This document shows, piece by piece, positions 17,740 through 27,636 of a DNA stretch of 64,000 bases. Source of the DNA: Pseudomonadales bacterium (GTDB lineage: Bacteria; Pseudomonadota; Gammaproteobacteria; Pseudomonadales; Azotimanducaceae); assembly GCA_022822135.1 (NCBI GenBank), contig JAJECH010000018.1, positions 62,001 through 126,000 on the forward strand, in the 5' to 3' direction. Within the stretch, counting starts at the first letter, position 1. Each line of letters opens with the position of its first letter. A program made the translations under genes and the position numbers. Below the pieces are notes generated by a model that had not been told where the DNA came from, searched no databases, and saw nothing but the letters and a program-made list of their open reading frames with translations.

Positions 17740-18792
17740 ATGACCGACTGGTTTGCACAACGAGTTCTATCGTGGGCGGAGCGGTATGGACGGACTGATC
17801 TTCCGTGGCAACACGAACGAACTCCGTATCGTGTTTGGGTAGCCGAAATCATGCTTCAACAGACGCAAGCACGAACCGTGATCCCTTATTTCGAGCGATT
17901 CACGTCAAGATTACCCACCGTGACTTCGCTCGCCGAAGCCCCGCTTGACGATGTTTTAAGTCTCTGGACTGGTCTCGGTTATTACCGCCGCGCTCGATTA
18001 CTGCACAAGGCGGCACAAAAAGTTGTGCACGAACACAACGGACAAGTACCGAACACGCTAGACGAGCTAATTGAACTACCGGGCATTGGTCGTTCTACTG
18101 CTGGTGCGATCCTCTCTAGTGGCTTCGACCAACCTGGTGTCATTCTCGATGGGAACGTAAAGCGAGTCCTTGCTCGCTTCCACGCCGTGGATGGTGAAGT
18201 GCGTCGCGCCGCAGTATTGAACCAACTATGGGCATTGGCGGAATCGCACACCCCCAACGTTCGAAACGCTGCATATGCACAAGCGATCATGGATCTCGGC
18301 GCAACGTGCTGCACTAAGAGCACACCGAATTGCTCACAGTGTCCTATTAGCTCCCGCTGTGAAGCGCTTGACGCCGATAAAGTAGCTCAGTACCCAAACC
18401 CGAACCGACCGACGTCAGTACGTCACGAAACACTACGCTTACTTTTGATCGTCGATGCTCAAGGAAGGTCGTTATTACAGCGTCAATCGCAAGACGGTCT
18501 TTGGGGCGGTTTATGGTTACCGATACGTAACGAAAGCAATGCCTGCATCCCCGAATTGTTGATTCAACTCGGAATTGATACAGAACAAAACCGTAGAGAG
18601 GAAACGCTGGCACCCTTTATTCATACACTCTCACACATCCGCTTCGAGGTCACGACACACGTGGTTTACCTTGCAGAGGAAGCGAGTCTTGACTCGTCGC
18701 GAGATGATTTAGTTTGGTTTGATAGCGACGATTCGCCGTCGCTTGGCCTGTCCAAACTCACACTTGCATTGCTGGACAAGGTGCAAAAATGA
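17740..18792 (+). CDS. mutY: A/G-specific adenine DNA glycosylase
   Basis: MutY removes adenine mispaired with 8-oxoguanine. The 350-residue protein has the helix-hairpin-helix LIELPGIGRSTAGAI, catalytic Asp in VILDGNVKRVLARF, and the iron-sulfur cluster ligands in the spacing C-X6-C-X2-C-X5-C (CTKSTPNCSQCPISSRC). A C-terminal Nudix-like recognition domain follows. yggX is encoded about 100 bases downstream, a conserved gammaproteobacterial pairing. Confidence 0.95.
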   Translation: MTDWFAQRVLSWAERYGRTDLPWQHERTPYRVWVAEIMLQQTQARTVIPYFERFTSRLPTVTSLAEAPLDDVLSLWTGLGYYRRARLLHKAAQKVVHEHNGQVPNTLDELIELPGIGRSTAGAILSSGFDQPGVILDGNVKRVLARFHAVDGEVRRAAVLNQLWALAESHTPNVRNAAYAQAIMDLGATCCTKSTPNCSQCPISSRCEALDADKVAQYPNPNRPTSVRHETLRLLLIVDAQGRSLLQRQSQDGLWGGLWLPIRNESNACIPELLIQLGIDTEQNRREETLAPFIHTLSHIRFEVTTHVVYLAEEASLDSSRDDLVWFDSDDSPSLGLSKLTLALLDKVQK

Positions 18793-18893
18793 AGACGAAA
18801 CCCGATCAATCACACACACCGCCTTGCCGCGCTCACTGAATTACAGCGAAGGCATGGTTACGATTTCGCCGTTACACAACTTCGTGCAGTGAC

Positions 18894-19163
18894 ATGCGAA
18901 CGGTCCAATGCCGAAAACACGGCAAGGAACTACCAGGATTAGATGCCCCACCGATGCCGGGTCCTCTTGGCGAAGATATCTACAACAATGTTTCGGCAAG
19001 GGCGTGGGAAGAGTGGCAGACACTCCAAACAATGCTAATTAACGAGCATCACTTGTCACTCCGCGACGCGGATTCACGCAAGTACCTTCTTGATCAGATG
19101 AATCGGTTCTTGCGCAACGAAGAAACAGAAACACCGTCAGGCTACGTTAAACCTGAAGATTGA
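18894..19163 (+). CDS. yggX: Fe(2+)-trafficking / oxidative damage protection protein YggX
   Basis: A small cytosolic protein linked to protection of iron-sulfur clusters from oxidative damage. At 89 aa it matches the family: VQCRKHGKELPGLDAPP at the start (conserved Cys), RIYENVS-like IYNNVSARAWEEW, and a LRDADSRKYLLDQMNRF helix. It is downstream of mutY, an iron-sulfur enzyme in DNA repair. Confidence 0.93.
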   Translation: MRTVQCRKHGKELPGLDAPPMPGPLGEDIYNNVSARAWEEWQTLQTMLINEHHLSLRDADSRKYLLDQMNRFLRNEETETPSGYVKPED

Positions 19164-19192
19164 ACGCTACAGACACTAAGGAGTAGATATCG

Positions 19193-19912
19193 ATGATTTT
19201 TGAAAGAGGCGACGTAAAGATTCATTACGAAATCCATGGCGATGGATTCCCTATCCTCCTGTTCGCGCCAGGCGGGATGCGTTCTGCAGCATCGTTTTGG
19301 CACGGGAGCGAATGGGATCCGATAGAGACGTTGTCAAATGATTTCCAAGTCATCGCAATGGATCAACGGAACGCCGGGGATTCCACCGCGCCTGTCTCTG
19401 GCTCCGATGGCTGGGCTACCTATACGGCAGACCACATTGCGCTAGCGGATCATTTAGGTCTCGACCGATTACACCTCATGGGAGGTTGTATCGGTGGTCC
19501 GTATTGCTTCGGATTTATCGAAGCCGCACCTTCACGTGTGTGCGCAGCTGTCATACAACAATCGATCGGCGTAGACAACAATCAAGACCTGTTCTTTGAG
19601 ATGTTTGACCAGTGGGCGAATCCGATTAAGAGTTCACATCCCGAAGCGAGTGACGCGGACTGGACGCAGTTTCGTTCAAACATGTTCGAGCAAGAGTTCT
19701 TGTATAACGTCGATCGCGATTTCATTCGAACGTGCGAGACACCATTGTGGGTGTTGATGGGATCCGATCCGTACCACCCAGAAGTCGTGTCTCGAGAGAT
19801 CGCAGATCTTGCACCAAACGCGACGCTTGTTGAACAATGGAAGAACCCGGACGAAGACGATACGGTCGAGAAGGTTCTAGTGTTTTTACATGAAAACACG
19901 CCGAAGAGCTGA
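19193..19912 (+). CDS. Alpha/beta-hydrolase fold protein with Cys at the nucleophile elbow
   Basis: A 239-residue alpha/beta-hydrolase with a strong AAGGAG ribosome site 10 bases before the ATG. The nucleophile elbow reads MGGCIGG, placing Cys99 where most members have Ser. The acid is probably Asp in MGSDPYHPE. No His occurs in the usual C-terminal GH context; the region reads VEQWKNPDEDDTVEK. It could be a Cys-dependent dienelactone-hydrolase-like enzyme or a non-hydrolytic relative. Downstream is a MOSC gene 24 bases away. Confidence 0.8.
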   Translation: MIFERGDVKIHYEIHGDGFPILLFAPGGMRSAASFWHGSEWDPIETLSNDFQVIAMDQRNAGDSTAPVSGSDGWATYTADHIALADHLGLDRLHLMGGCIGGPYCFGFIEAAPSRVCAAVIQQSIGVDNNQDLFFEMFDQWANPIKSSHPEASDADWTQFRSNMFEQEFLYNVDRDFIRTCETPLWVLMGSDPYHPEVVSREIADLAPNATLVEQWKNPDEDDTVEKVLVFLHENTPKS

Positions 19913-19936
19913 CATAAGCGTTAGCAGAGGATTCCG

Positions 19937-20572
19937 GTGATGCAACTAACTAGCATAAATGTCGGTACCGCATTGCGGCTCGGGGATTTGCTCACGGGTA
20001 TCTGTAAACAGTCGCAGATTGGAACAGTAAAGGTCTCTACTCTCGGTTTACTAGGCGATGCGGTGTGCGACAAGAAATTCCATGGCGGTCCTGATCAGGC
20101 TATCTATGTCTACGGTGGGGATGACTACGCGTACTGGGCCGATTCACACGGTCTTAACCTCGAACCAGGAACGTTCGGTGACAATCTCACAATTGCGGGA
20201 CTAAGCTCACTTTCCGTCTGTGTGGGTGATCGTTTTCGGATTAACGACGTTGTACTAGAAGCAACTGCGCCTCGAATTCCATGCGCGACGTTAGGAAAAC
20301 GTATGGATGACCCTAAATTCCCTGTTGTGTTTCGGAAAGCACAACGATCCGGGTTTTACTGTCGCGTCATTGAAACAGGACTCCTCGAAGCCGGCAGTGA
20401 AGTAATTCATGAGCCGACCAAAGTGCCAAACGCTCTTTCAATACTCGATATGTTTGAGCTGTATTACGATCCAGAGCCATCACTAGATCGACTCAAACAT
20501 GCGCTCGCCGCGCCAATTGCTATTCGTGACCGGGAACGATTTATCGCGCGCCTTGAGAAGCTAAATGCTTAA
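19937..20572 (+). CDS. MOSC-domain protein (YiiM-like)
   Basis: MOSC domains bind the molybdenum cofactor or transfer sulfur through a conserved Cys. The 211-residue protein has FHGGPDQAIYVYGGDDYAYW, GTFGDNLTIAGL and APRIPCATLGKRM with the conserved Cys, followed by the YiiM-type C-terminal helix region. In E. coli, YiiM detoxifies N-hydroxylated base analogues; a similar role is possible. The next gene starts 8 bases before its stop. Confidence 0.88.
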   Translation: MMQLTSINVGTALRLGDLLTGICKQSQIGTVKVSTLGLLGDAVCDKKFHGGPDQAIYVYGGDDYAYWADSHGLNLEPGTFGDNLTIAGLSSLSVCVGDRFRINDVVLEATAPRIPCATLGKRMDDPKFPVVFRKAQRSGFYCRVIETGLLEAGSEVIHEPTKVPNALSILDMFELYYDPEPSLDRLKHALAAPIAIRDRERFIARLEKLNA

Positions 20573-20762
20573 CTACGACTCCGGCACAGCGATCCACTTC
20601 ATCGTATTCGCTGTGTTATTTACGTCAGCATTCGCTTTCGTAACGTGGCGCATCGTTCGGAATCTTGAAAAAGAGGATGAAGCTGCTTCGCACGATGAAC
20701 CTAGCGCCGACGAGTCCGAAGACTTGGACGCAGATCAAAACACTGATACCACAAAGCCTTAG
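20565..20762 (+). CDS. Small single-pass membrane protein with acidic tail
   Basis: A 65-residue ORF overlapping the MOSC gene by 8 bases. It has one membrane helix (about residues 10-28, HFIVFAVLFTSAFAFVTW), then a strongly acidic tail (DEPSADESEDLDAD). I know no family for it. Position inside a tightly spaced run and overlap coupling support expression. Confidence 0.55.
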   Translation: MLNYDSGTAIHFIVFAVLFTSAFAFVTWRIVRNLEKEDEAASHDEPSADESEDLDADQNTDTTKP

Positions 20763-20783
20763 ACCTCTGTCGCTAACTGTCCT

Positions 20784-21362
20784 ATGGATTCTGATCGCGA
20801 GAGATGGAACCAGCGCTACTACGACGGCGCGTACGTAGCACGACCCCATCCTACGTCACTACTAGAAAATTGGCTTGCGCGACTTCCGCATGCCTACGCG
20901 TTAGACATTGCGTGTGGTAGCGGTCGGAATTCGCGATTCATTGCTCAGTCGGCCGAGCAAGTCATCGGCGTCGACATATCGGACATCGCAATTCTTCAAG
21001 CTCGTGAGCTTTCGGCTGATTTCGAAAACATCCACTTTCTAATCGCCGATCTTGAAAACGGATTACCGTTGAATCAAAAGTTCGACTTGATTGTGCTGGT
21101 TCGTTTTGTCAATCTAGAACTGATACAACAGCTGCAAGACTTTCTCGTGCCGGGTGGTACCGTTCTTGTCGAAGAACACCTGCAATGGGATGAGCCAGAC
21201 CTTGAACTCGCTGGTCCTAAAAACCCAAATTACCGTGTAGCGCCGGGCGCGCTCACTCAAGCCTTGTCCTCGTTCGAATGCTTGCATAGTTCCGAGGGAT
21301 TGGTTCGTGATCCGCTAGGGGAGCTATCGGCATTAGCTCAATTCATTGGCAGAAAGTTCTGA
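20784..21362 (+). CDS. Class I SAM-dependent methyltransferase (TehB-like)
   Basis: A 192-residue Rossmann-fold methyltransferase. Motif I is ALDIACGSGRNSRF, the SAM-ribose acidic residue is in VIGVDIS, and motif IV is KFDLIVLVRFVN. It resembles TehB/thiopurine-type small-molecule methyltransferases; substrate unknown. It follows the small membrane protein gene by 21 bases. Confidence 0.85.
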   Translation: MDSDRERWNQRYYDGAYVARPHPTSLLENWLARLPHAYALDIACGSGRNSRFIAQSAEQVIGVDISDIAILQARELSADFENIHFLIADLENGLPLNQKFDLIVLVRFVNLELIQQLQDFLVPGGTVLVEEHLQWDEPDLELAGPKNPNYRVAPGALTQALSSFECLHSSEGLVRDPLGELSALAQFIGRKF

Positions 21363-21438
21363 CGAAAGGAAAACGAAGAAACGACGTAGCTCACAATTAC
21401 CATAATCGATATGGTCAAGACTAAGTACAAGCTATACG

Positions 21439-22602
21439 ATGCCTTACATCAGTGATCGACCAGTCCATGATGCGGATTCACACGTCATGGAAATTCCTCA
21501 TTGGCTGGATGATTTCGGCACTAAACGCGTCGTTGATCAGTTTAACGCTCGTCTTGGACGCGGGAAATCCGACTTTTACACCAATCTCATCGCGAAACAC
21601 GAGGCCGCGAATTTCGGTCCGAGCGATGAAGATCGTGTCATGGGTTTGAAGAATCACGAAGCTATCGGCGCATTCAGAAAAGAAGATCGATCCGTTGCGC
21701 TCGATCTAATGGGTGTCGAGACGCAATTAGTGTTTCCGACATCTACGAACGTTTGGCTTGAGACGCTCGAACACGGCGACGATCTTGACTTACTCTACGA
21801 AACAGCGAGCGCGACCAACCGATCACAGATTGATTTTTGCAGTCACGATAAACGACTCCTCCCGGTCGGCTACGTGCCACTCGCTGATCTTGATCGTGCA
21901 ATCACAGCAACTAAAGAGGCTCTTGAACTGGGGGTCAAAGCACTTCTAATCCCATGGGCTTGTCCGCGTAATCACGCGACAAGCCACGTTAAACTCGACG
22001 CCGTGTGGTCGCAAGCGGTGGACGCATCTGTCCCTGTATTGCTGCATGTGGGTCTCGCCGACCGTGTACTACCAGATGCGCACACGAACAACGGACTACC
22101 GGCAGTCCCTGATTTCCACGGCGGCGAGGAGAACTTTCGGTCAATCTCATACATGGCGATCCCGCACGGCCCCATGCAAGCGCTCGCTATGTTGATTCTC
22201 GATGGGGTCCTGGATCGATTCGAAGCATTGAAGATCGGCGTGATTGAGCTCGGCGCTTCATGGGTTCCGGGATTTATGCGGCAGCTGGATTCCGCACTTG
22301 AAGCGTTTGGCCGCCACGAAACGCGACTTCAGGAGCTTTCCCTCAAACCAAGCGAATATGTTCGACGGCAAGTTCGCGTAACGCCATACCCCACCGAACC
22401 CACCGGATGGATCATCGAGCAGTCAGCGCCAGAAATCTGCATGTTTTCTTCAGACTATCCGCACCTTGAAGGCGGCCGTAATCCATACGGACGATTTACA
22501 CGCAGTACGACGAATCTAAACGAGCGATCGCTTGACCGATTCTTCCGCGCGAACTTTGAGGACCTTCTTGGTCCGGTCGTCTTTCCGAGTCAAGCGATCT
22601 AA
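21439..22602 (+). CDS. Amidohydrolase-2 family metal-dependent hydrolase/decarboxylase
   Basis: A 387-residue protein of the ACMSD-type amidohydrolase superfamily. Seen: the metal-binding start HDADSHVME, LLHVGLADR, VIELGASWVPGFMRQLD, and the diagnostic MFSSDYPHLEGG. Such enzymes hydrolyse or decarboxylate aromatic or related acids; the substrate cannot be read from sequence. Convergent with the DUF1080 gene, 5 bases apart. Confidence 0.88.
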   Translation: MPYISDRPVHDADSHVMEIPHWLDDFGTKRVVDQFNARLGRGKSDFYTNLIAKHEAANFGPSDEDRVMGLKNHEAIGAFRKEDRSVALDLMGVETQLVFPTSTNVWLETLEHGDDLDLLYETASATNRSQIDFCSHDKRLLPVGYVPLADLDRAITATKEALELGVKALLIPWACPRNHATSHVKLDAVWSQAVDASVPVLLHVGLADRVLPDAHTNNGLPAVPDFHGGEENFRSISYMAIPHGPMQALAMLILDGVLDRFEALKIGVIELGASWVPGFMRQLDSALEAFGRHETRLQELSLKPSEYVRRQVRVTPYPTEPTGWIIEQSAPEICMFSSDYPHLEGGRNPYGRFTRSTTNLNERSLDRFFRANFEDLLGPVVFPSQAI

Positions 22603-22607
22603 CGTGA

Positions 22608-23375
22608 TCAGTCCGCTTGTAGTTTCTCGAGTTCTCTGATCCAGATGTTGCGGAACTGGACCCGATCGCCATGATCCTGTAACACCAACGGCCCTTTTGG
22701 ACCATGTGGGTCAGCATACGACGCCAATGCACGATGTTGGGTAGGTCCTTGCATCTCCTGCCTGTGATGTACTAATACGCCGTTATGAAAAACCGTCATT
22801 GCTGCGGGTTTCGCCAGCTTTCCGTGATGGTACTCCGGAGATTCGAAAACCACGTCGTAGGTGTGCCATACCCCAGGTGGTACGCAAACGTTTACTAAAG
22901 GCGGGTACTGCCCATAAATTGCTGCTGTGACGCCGTCAGCGTAGGTCGGGTTTTCGTAGCCATCCAAGACCTGGATTTCGTACAGACCAAGCAGGAAGAC
23001 ACCGCTATTACCTCGGCCTTGACTGTCGGCGTAGATCTCAGTCGGCGCTTTCCATTCAACATGAAGCTGGCACGTGCCGAATTCATCTTTCGATCGTATG
23101 TCACCTGTTCTAGGAGTGACTTCCATCGCATCTCCGTCCACCAGCGTCCATCCGCACGAGTCGCCATTTCGATGTATCCAGCCGTCCGTGCTAGTTCCAT
23201 CGAACAACACGAGCGCGTCAGATGGCGGTTCGCCAACCAATGCTTGTGTTGCGTCTGATGCGGGTGCTATGACCGGTGGCATCGGCCGATCCACATCATG
23301 AACACGCCACACCTGACCAGGAATTACCGGAGTGTCGCTGTATCCTTTAGGAAGGACCCGGATTTCGTCAGACAT
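22608..23375 (-). CDS. DUF1080 (3-keto-disaccharide hydrolase-like) protein
   Basis: A 255-residue protein of the jelly-roll DUF1080 family, some members of which hydrolyse 3-keto-glycosides. Seen: ALVLFDGTSTDGW near residue 55, RGNSGVFLLGLYEIQVLD, and the C-terminal GPLVLQDHGDRVQFRNIWI. There is no signal peptide, so a cytoplasmic location is predicted, unusual for the family. Divergent from the DUF1592-type cytochrome gene, a pairing also common in planctomycetes. Confidence 0.85.
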   Translation of the reverse strand: MSDEIRVLPKGYSDTPVIPGQVWRVHDVDRPMPPVIAPASDATQALVGEPPSDALVLFDGTSTDGWIHRNGDSCGWTLVDGDAMEVTPRTGDIRSKDEFGTCQLHVEWKAPTEIYADSQGRGNSGVFLLGLYEIQVLDGYENPTYADGVTAAIYGQYPPLVNVCVPPGVWHTYDVVFESPEYHHGKLAKPAAMTVFHNGVLVHHRQEMQGPTQHRALASYADPHGPKGPLVLQDHGDRVQFRNIWIRELEKLQAD

Positions 23376-23667
23376 ATTGCTCTCCTCAATGCGCTATATC
23401 GAAGCAACCAAATTTGCTGCGGTCTATGTGGTACTTGCGACTACCGCTTCACTTGGTGTCGCTTGTTTCGTTCGCCGAATATACGAACTTCATGACGTGT
23501 GATACACATACAAGCACCAGACAAGCTACTGATTTAACGATTCAACCCTTTGGTGTTATGCTCACACACTCACTGTTGGCTTACGGTCTTGAACTATTGG
23601 CAAGTCGATCTTTCCATGCAAGAAATCGACCAAACTCGATATTTGTATTTTGTTCGCAGCTAGATAA

Positions 23668-26196
23668 ATGTCGATACTAAGCGGTCTTCGTACACCTTTT
23701 GACCGATTTGATAGCGTAGGCTGCGTTCTGTTGCAAATTCAGCGCAAAGCCGAAATCAAACTCACTTTTTTCCGTCGCAGCTTAGGGCTAATCGCCTGTG
23801 CAGCGTTGCTGGCTGGTCCCTTACATGCGTTCGAGGAAGAAGTGCAGCCTTTGCTTACCTCGACATGCCTCGCGTGTCACAGCAATGAAGCACTGAGCAT
23901 GCTTGATTTCACCAAGTTGAGCCGCGATCTTTCCGATCCGGAAATCTATCGCAGGTGGGAACGGGTATTTGATCGTCTTGAGCGAGGCGAAATGCCCCCG
24001 GCACCGATGCCAACTCCAGATGCCACTTTGCTTGAACCAGCTATGGCTGCGCTCAAGCAAGCACTGACGGAAGCCAATCTTGAGCGACGCGGGACTCGTC
24101 GCACGTCGTTGCGACGTCTCACGCGACTGGAATATCAATACACGATTGAAGATCTGTTGCACATCGATCCCGAAGCAGCACAAGATATAGTCGTTGTGTT
24201 ACCCGTAGAGGCGGATTCGGGCGGTATCGATACCGTTGCCGCGAATCAGGGTATTTCGCCGCTACATGTGCGCGGATACATGGCTGCAGCACAGAATGCG
24301 CTCGACATTGCGTTGCAAGTGGGACCGCGACCTAATACTGGCATGTTCGTCGCGAACTACGCTAAATCTGGTTACCTACGTTTCATGTCGGACGCAGAGA
24401 TCCTCGGGGGCGGTATCACCAAAGTCCTCGATGACGCAGTAGTCGGCTATTTCGACGGCGGCTCGACGTATCTCTTTCACAGCGGCACCGAAGGCCATGA
24501 GGTGCCGATGCCAGGTCGATACACGGTCCGAGTTGACGCGTACCCCCATCGAAGTGTTAATCCCGTTACTTTTTCTATCGAATCTGGACCCAAGGCATCC
24601 GGTGCCACCGCCGTACTCTCGAATATGCTGGGGGTCTACGACTTAGATGAACCTGACGGTCGTCAAATCGAATTGACGACTTACCTAAGGCCTGGCGATG
24701 TCGTAACCCCTGTACCGTATCTCTCGATCCCGCCATGGGTATATATGTATTACGACCCGGATAAGAAAATCGATGAGTACGAAGGCGAAGGTATCGCTTT
24801 CAGATCATTAGCTATTCACGGGCCGCTTTTTGATCAATGGCCTCCGGCCAGTACGCGGCAATTGCTCGTTGGCATAGAGTTTCAGGATGGTCAACCTGTC
24901 TTAACTAAGTCACCAGAAACACATGTGCGTGAGGTAGTCGCTGCGTTTGCACCGCGCGCATTTCGACGTTCCCTTTCCGATCAGACGATCGACCGGTATG
25001 CCGCTTTGGCACATCCTGCCCTAGCTGAAGGTCGTAACTTTCTTGACGCAGTTCGAGTACCGTTGACTGCGATTTTGACCGCACCAGCGTTCCTTTTTCA
25101 ATCAGGGGAAGGCGAATACCTGGACCATTTTGCGCTCGCATCAAGAATGGCCTACTTCCTGTGGCGGAGCATGCCTGACGACGAGTTGCTTACCCTTGCG
25201 GCGAGCGGTGAGTTGTCTGATCCCGACGCGATCAAGTCTCAGATCGACCGTATGCTCGATGATCCTAAGAGCCAACGTTTTGTAAAAGATTTCGTCGGAC
25301 AAGCGTTTCGACTCTATGAGCTGCACGCCACTAGCCCAGACCCGAGACTGTACCCCGAGTACGACTCTAGACTCGCAAGGGCAATGGCTGAAGAAACCGA
25401 ACTATTCCTCGCCGAGCTTGTTGGGAATGATCATGGTGTACGCAATCTGATCAAAGCCGATTTCACGTTCTTGAATCGTCGATTGGCGGAACACTACGGT
25501 ATTGCAAACGTCGACGGCCAATATATGCGGAAGGTATCCCTGCCGAGCAATCACGTCCGTGGTGGCTTACTATCGCAAGCGTCCATTCACAAAATCACTG
25601 CCAACGGGACCACTACTTCGCCTGTACCTCGTGGCAACTTCGTATTAACCAACGTTCTCGGCCAACCTGCTCCGCCGCCACCCCCCAACGTCGCCGGACT
25701 TGAACCGGATACTCGTGGTGCAACAACCATTCGCGAACAGCTCGACGCGCATCGATCCAATACCGTATGCGCAAGCTGCCATCTCAGTATCGATCCGCCC
25801 GGCTTCGCGATGGAGTCGTTCGATCCTATTGGCGGATTTCGTAATCACTATCGATCAACCGGCGACCCGGTCACACTGGATGGTGAAGGTTTCGAAGGAC
25901 AGACGTTACCTGGTCCCTATCGGTTGGGTATGAAAGTCGACGCAAGCGGAGTAACGCCCGAAGGGGACTCCTTCTCAGGTTTCGCTGAATACCAGGATTT
26001 CATGGTTGATACGAAACTCAAATACGTTGCTCAGCATTTAGCATCTCAACTGATTGTCTTGGCCACAGGTGCGGAAGTGCAATTCGCGGATCGCGACGCA
26101 ATTAATAACATCATCGCTCAGGTCGAACCCGCTGATTACCCCATGCGAGGCTTGATTCATGCGGTGGTTCAAAGTGATCTCTTTGGGAGGCAGTAG
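23668..26196 (+). CDS. DUF1587/DUF1592/DUF1588/DUF1585 planctomycete-type cytochrome c protein
   Basis: A large secreted protein (842 aa as listed; the true start may lie later, just before the signal helix RRSLGLIACAALLAG). Domains in order: a c-type haem motif (CLACH, about residue 68), DUF1587 (about 125-180), a divergent beta-rich insert (about 210-400), DUF1595 (about 410-475), DUF1592 (about 480-610), DUF1588 (about 640-740, with a second CxxCH motif, CASCH), and DUF1585. Function is unestablished. It is coupled to the DUF1552 gene with 2 bases between. The two families nearly always occur together. Confidence 0.88.
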   Translation: MSILSGLRTPFDRFDSVGCVLLQIQRKAEIKLTFFRRSLGLIACAALLAGPLHAFEEEVQPLLTSTCLACHSNEALSMLDFTKLSRDLSDPEIYRRWERVFDRLERGEMPPAPMPTPDATLLEPAMAALKQALTEANLERRGTRRTSLRRLTRLEYQYTIEDLLHIDPEAAQDIVVVLPVEADSGGIDTVAANQGISPLHVRGYMAAAQNALDIALQVGPRPNTGMFVANYAKSGYLRFMSDAEILGGGITKVLDDAVVGYFDGGSTYLFHSGTEGHEVPMPGRYTVRVDAYPHRSVNPVTFSIESGPKASGATAVLSNMLGVYDLDEPDGRQIELTTYLRPGDVVTPVPYLSIPPWVYMYYDPDKKIDEYEGEGIAFRSLAIHGPLFDQWPPASTRQLLVGIEFQDGQPVLTKSPETHVREVVAAFAPRAFRRSLSDQTIDRYAALAHPALAEGRNFLDAVRVPLTAILTAPAFLFQSGEGEYLDHFALASRMAYFLWRSMPDDELLTLAASGELSDPDAIKSQIDRMLDDPKSQRFVKDFVGQAFRLYELHATSPDPRLYPEYDSRLARAMAEETELFLAELVGNDHGVRNLIKADFTFLNRRLAEHYGIANVDGQYMRKVSLPSNHVRGGLLSQASIHKITANGTTTSPVPRGNFVLTNVLGQPAPPPPPNVAGLEPDTRGATTIREQLDAHRSNTVCASCHLSIDPPGFAMESFDPIGGFRNHYRSTGDPVTLDGEGFEGQTLPGPYRLGMKVDASGVTPEGDSFSGFAEYQDFMVDTKLKYVAQHLASQLIVLATGAEVQFADRDAINNIIAQVEPADYPMRGLIHAVVQSDLFGRQ

Positions 26197-26198
26197 GT

Positions 26199-27452
26199 GT
26201 GACGAAACTTGCCTTAAATAGGCGGCGATTTTTACATGCTTCAGGCGTCGTCCTTGCGTTACCCATGCTCGAGTCGATGTCACTCGCCAGCGCTAAGTCT
26301 CCTACTCGAATGGTCAATATCTGCGCGACGCTGGGACTGTACGCCGATGCTTGGTTCCCAAAAGCTGCAGGAATCGAATACGAAGCGAGTGAGTACTTAA
26401 AACACATCGACACATATCGAGACCACTACACCGTGTTCTCAGGGTTAGGACACCAAAACCAGACTGGTCGGCAAGCTCATAACTCCGAAATCACCTGGCT
26501 CACTTCAGCGGAGCATCCGGGTCTGGACGGATTCGTTAATACGATTTCACTTGATCAAGCAGCCGCTGATCACATCGGTTACGTGACGCGCTTTCCTTCG
26601 TTAGTGCTTGCGACCAACAATCCTCAAAGCCAGTCTTACACAAAAGGCGGCGTCATGGTGCCAGCCGAAACGAGCCCGTCTGCGCTATTTACTAAGTTGT
26701 TCCTTCAAGGAGATCCAGCAACTGTCACACGCGAGACCCAGCGCTTAACGGATGGCGGCAGTATCCTCGATCATCTTCAATCCGAGACCGCATCGCTCTT
26801 ACCTCAGGTCAGCAATACTGATCGAAGCAAACTAGACGCGTATTACGAAGCGCTAAGGTCCGCTGAGCGCGAATTGGTCTCGATACGCGCATGGCACGAG
26901 CAGCCGAAACCGACCGTCGCTCATGAACCTCCTGTGGATATCGAAGACCGGGCGGATCTCATCGGACGATTCAGAGCGATGCTGAAATTGATCCCCCTGA
27001 TACTCGAAACGGACTCATCGCGAGTCGTGAGCCTAATGATTCAGGATCACGGGGTTGTTCTGAACGGCTTCGATGCGGTAGTTGACCAACACAATCTGTC
27101 CCACCATGGTCAAGACGAGCAGAAGATCGACCATCTACGGCAAGTCGAAAACGCGATTGTCAAAACCTTTGCGGAACTATTGGCCAGTCTGAGTGCTACA
27201 CATGATGATGGTTCGAGTCTACTTGATTCCACGACCGTGCTGTTTGGTAGCAATCTCGGTAACGCAAACTCTCACAGCGCTACGGATCTGCCGATCCTCG
27301 TTGCGGGCGGACCGTTCTCACATGGCAGACATATCGTGTACGAAGGAGAGAGGAATACGCCGTTGTCGAATTTGTTTGTATCGTTGCTACGCACCATCGG
27401 ATTAGAAACTAACTCGTTCGGTCACAGCACTGAAGCGTTGCATTGGACTTGA
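26199..27452 (+). CDS. DUF1552 protein with twin-arginine signal
   Basis: A 417-residue DUF1552 protein. GTG start at 26199; GGGAGG lies 10 bases upstream, inside the previous gene. The N-terminus NRRRFLHASGVVLALP is a twin-arginine signal, so it should be exported folded by the Tat system encoded at 164-1520. A sulfatase/alkaline-phosphatase-like architecture is suggested by the family (VVSLMIQDHGVVLNGF, VLFGSNLGNANSH), but the reaction is unknown. Operon partner of the DUF1592-type cytochrome. Confidence 0.88.
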   Translation: MTKLALNRRRFLHASGVVLALPMLESMSLASAKSPTRMVNICATLGLYADAWFPKAAGIEYEASEYLKHIDTYRDHYTVFSGLGHQNQTGRQAHNSEITWLTSAEHPGLDGFVNTISLDQAAADHIGYVTRFPSLVLATNNPQSQSYTKGGVMVPAETSPSALFTKLFLQGDPATVTRETQRLTDGGSILDHLQSETASLLPQVSNTDRSKLDAYYEALRSAERELVSIRAWHEQPKPTVAHEPPVDIEDRADLIGRFRAMLKLIPLILETDSSRVVSLMIQDHGVVLNGFDAVVDQHNLSHHGQDEQKIDHLRQVENAIVKTFAELLASLSATHDDGSSLLDSTTVLFGSNLGNANSHSATDLPILVAGGPFSHGRHIVYEGERNTPLSNLFVSLLRTIGLETNSFGHSTEALHWT

Positions 27453-27636
27453 ACCCGATAGCTCAAATCATTCGATTCATCTACCGTACTATCCCATCTG
27501 TAAAAACTTGCGATCTGATCGAACATTTTTACAACATCAGAACCTAAATTTGCACATAAAACTCGAACGCCGTTTAGGCAAGTTTCTATCGCTCAGGGAT
27601 AAGACGAACGCTATGGAGATCGATTCGATATAAAAA

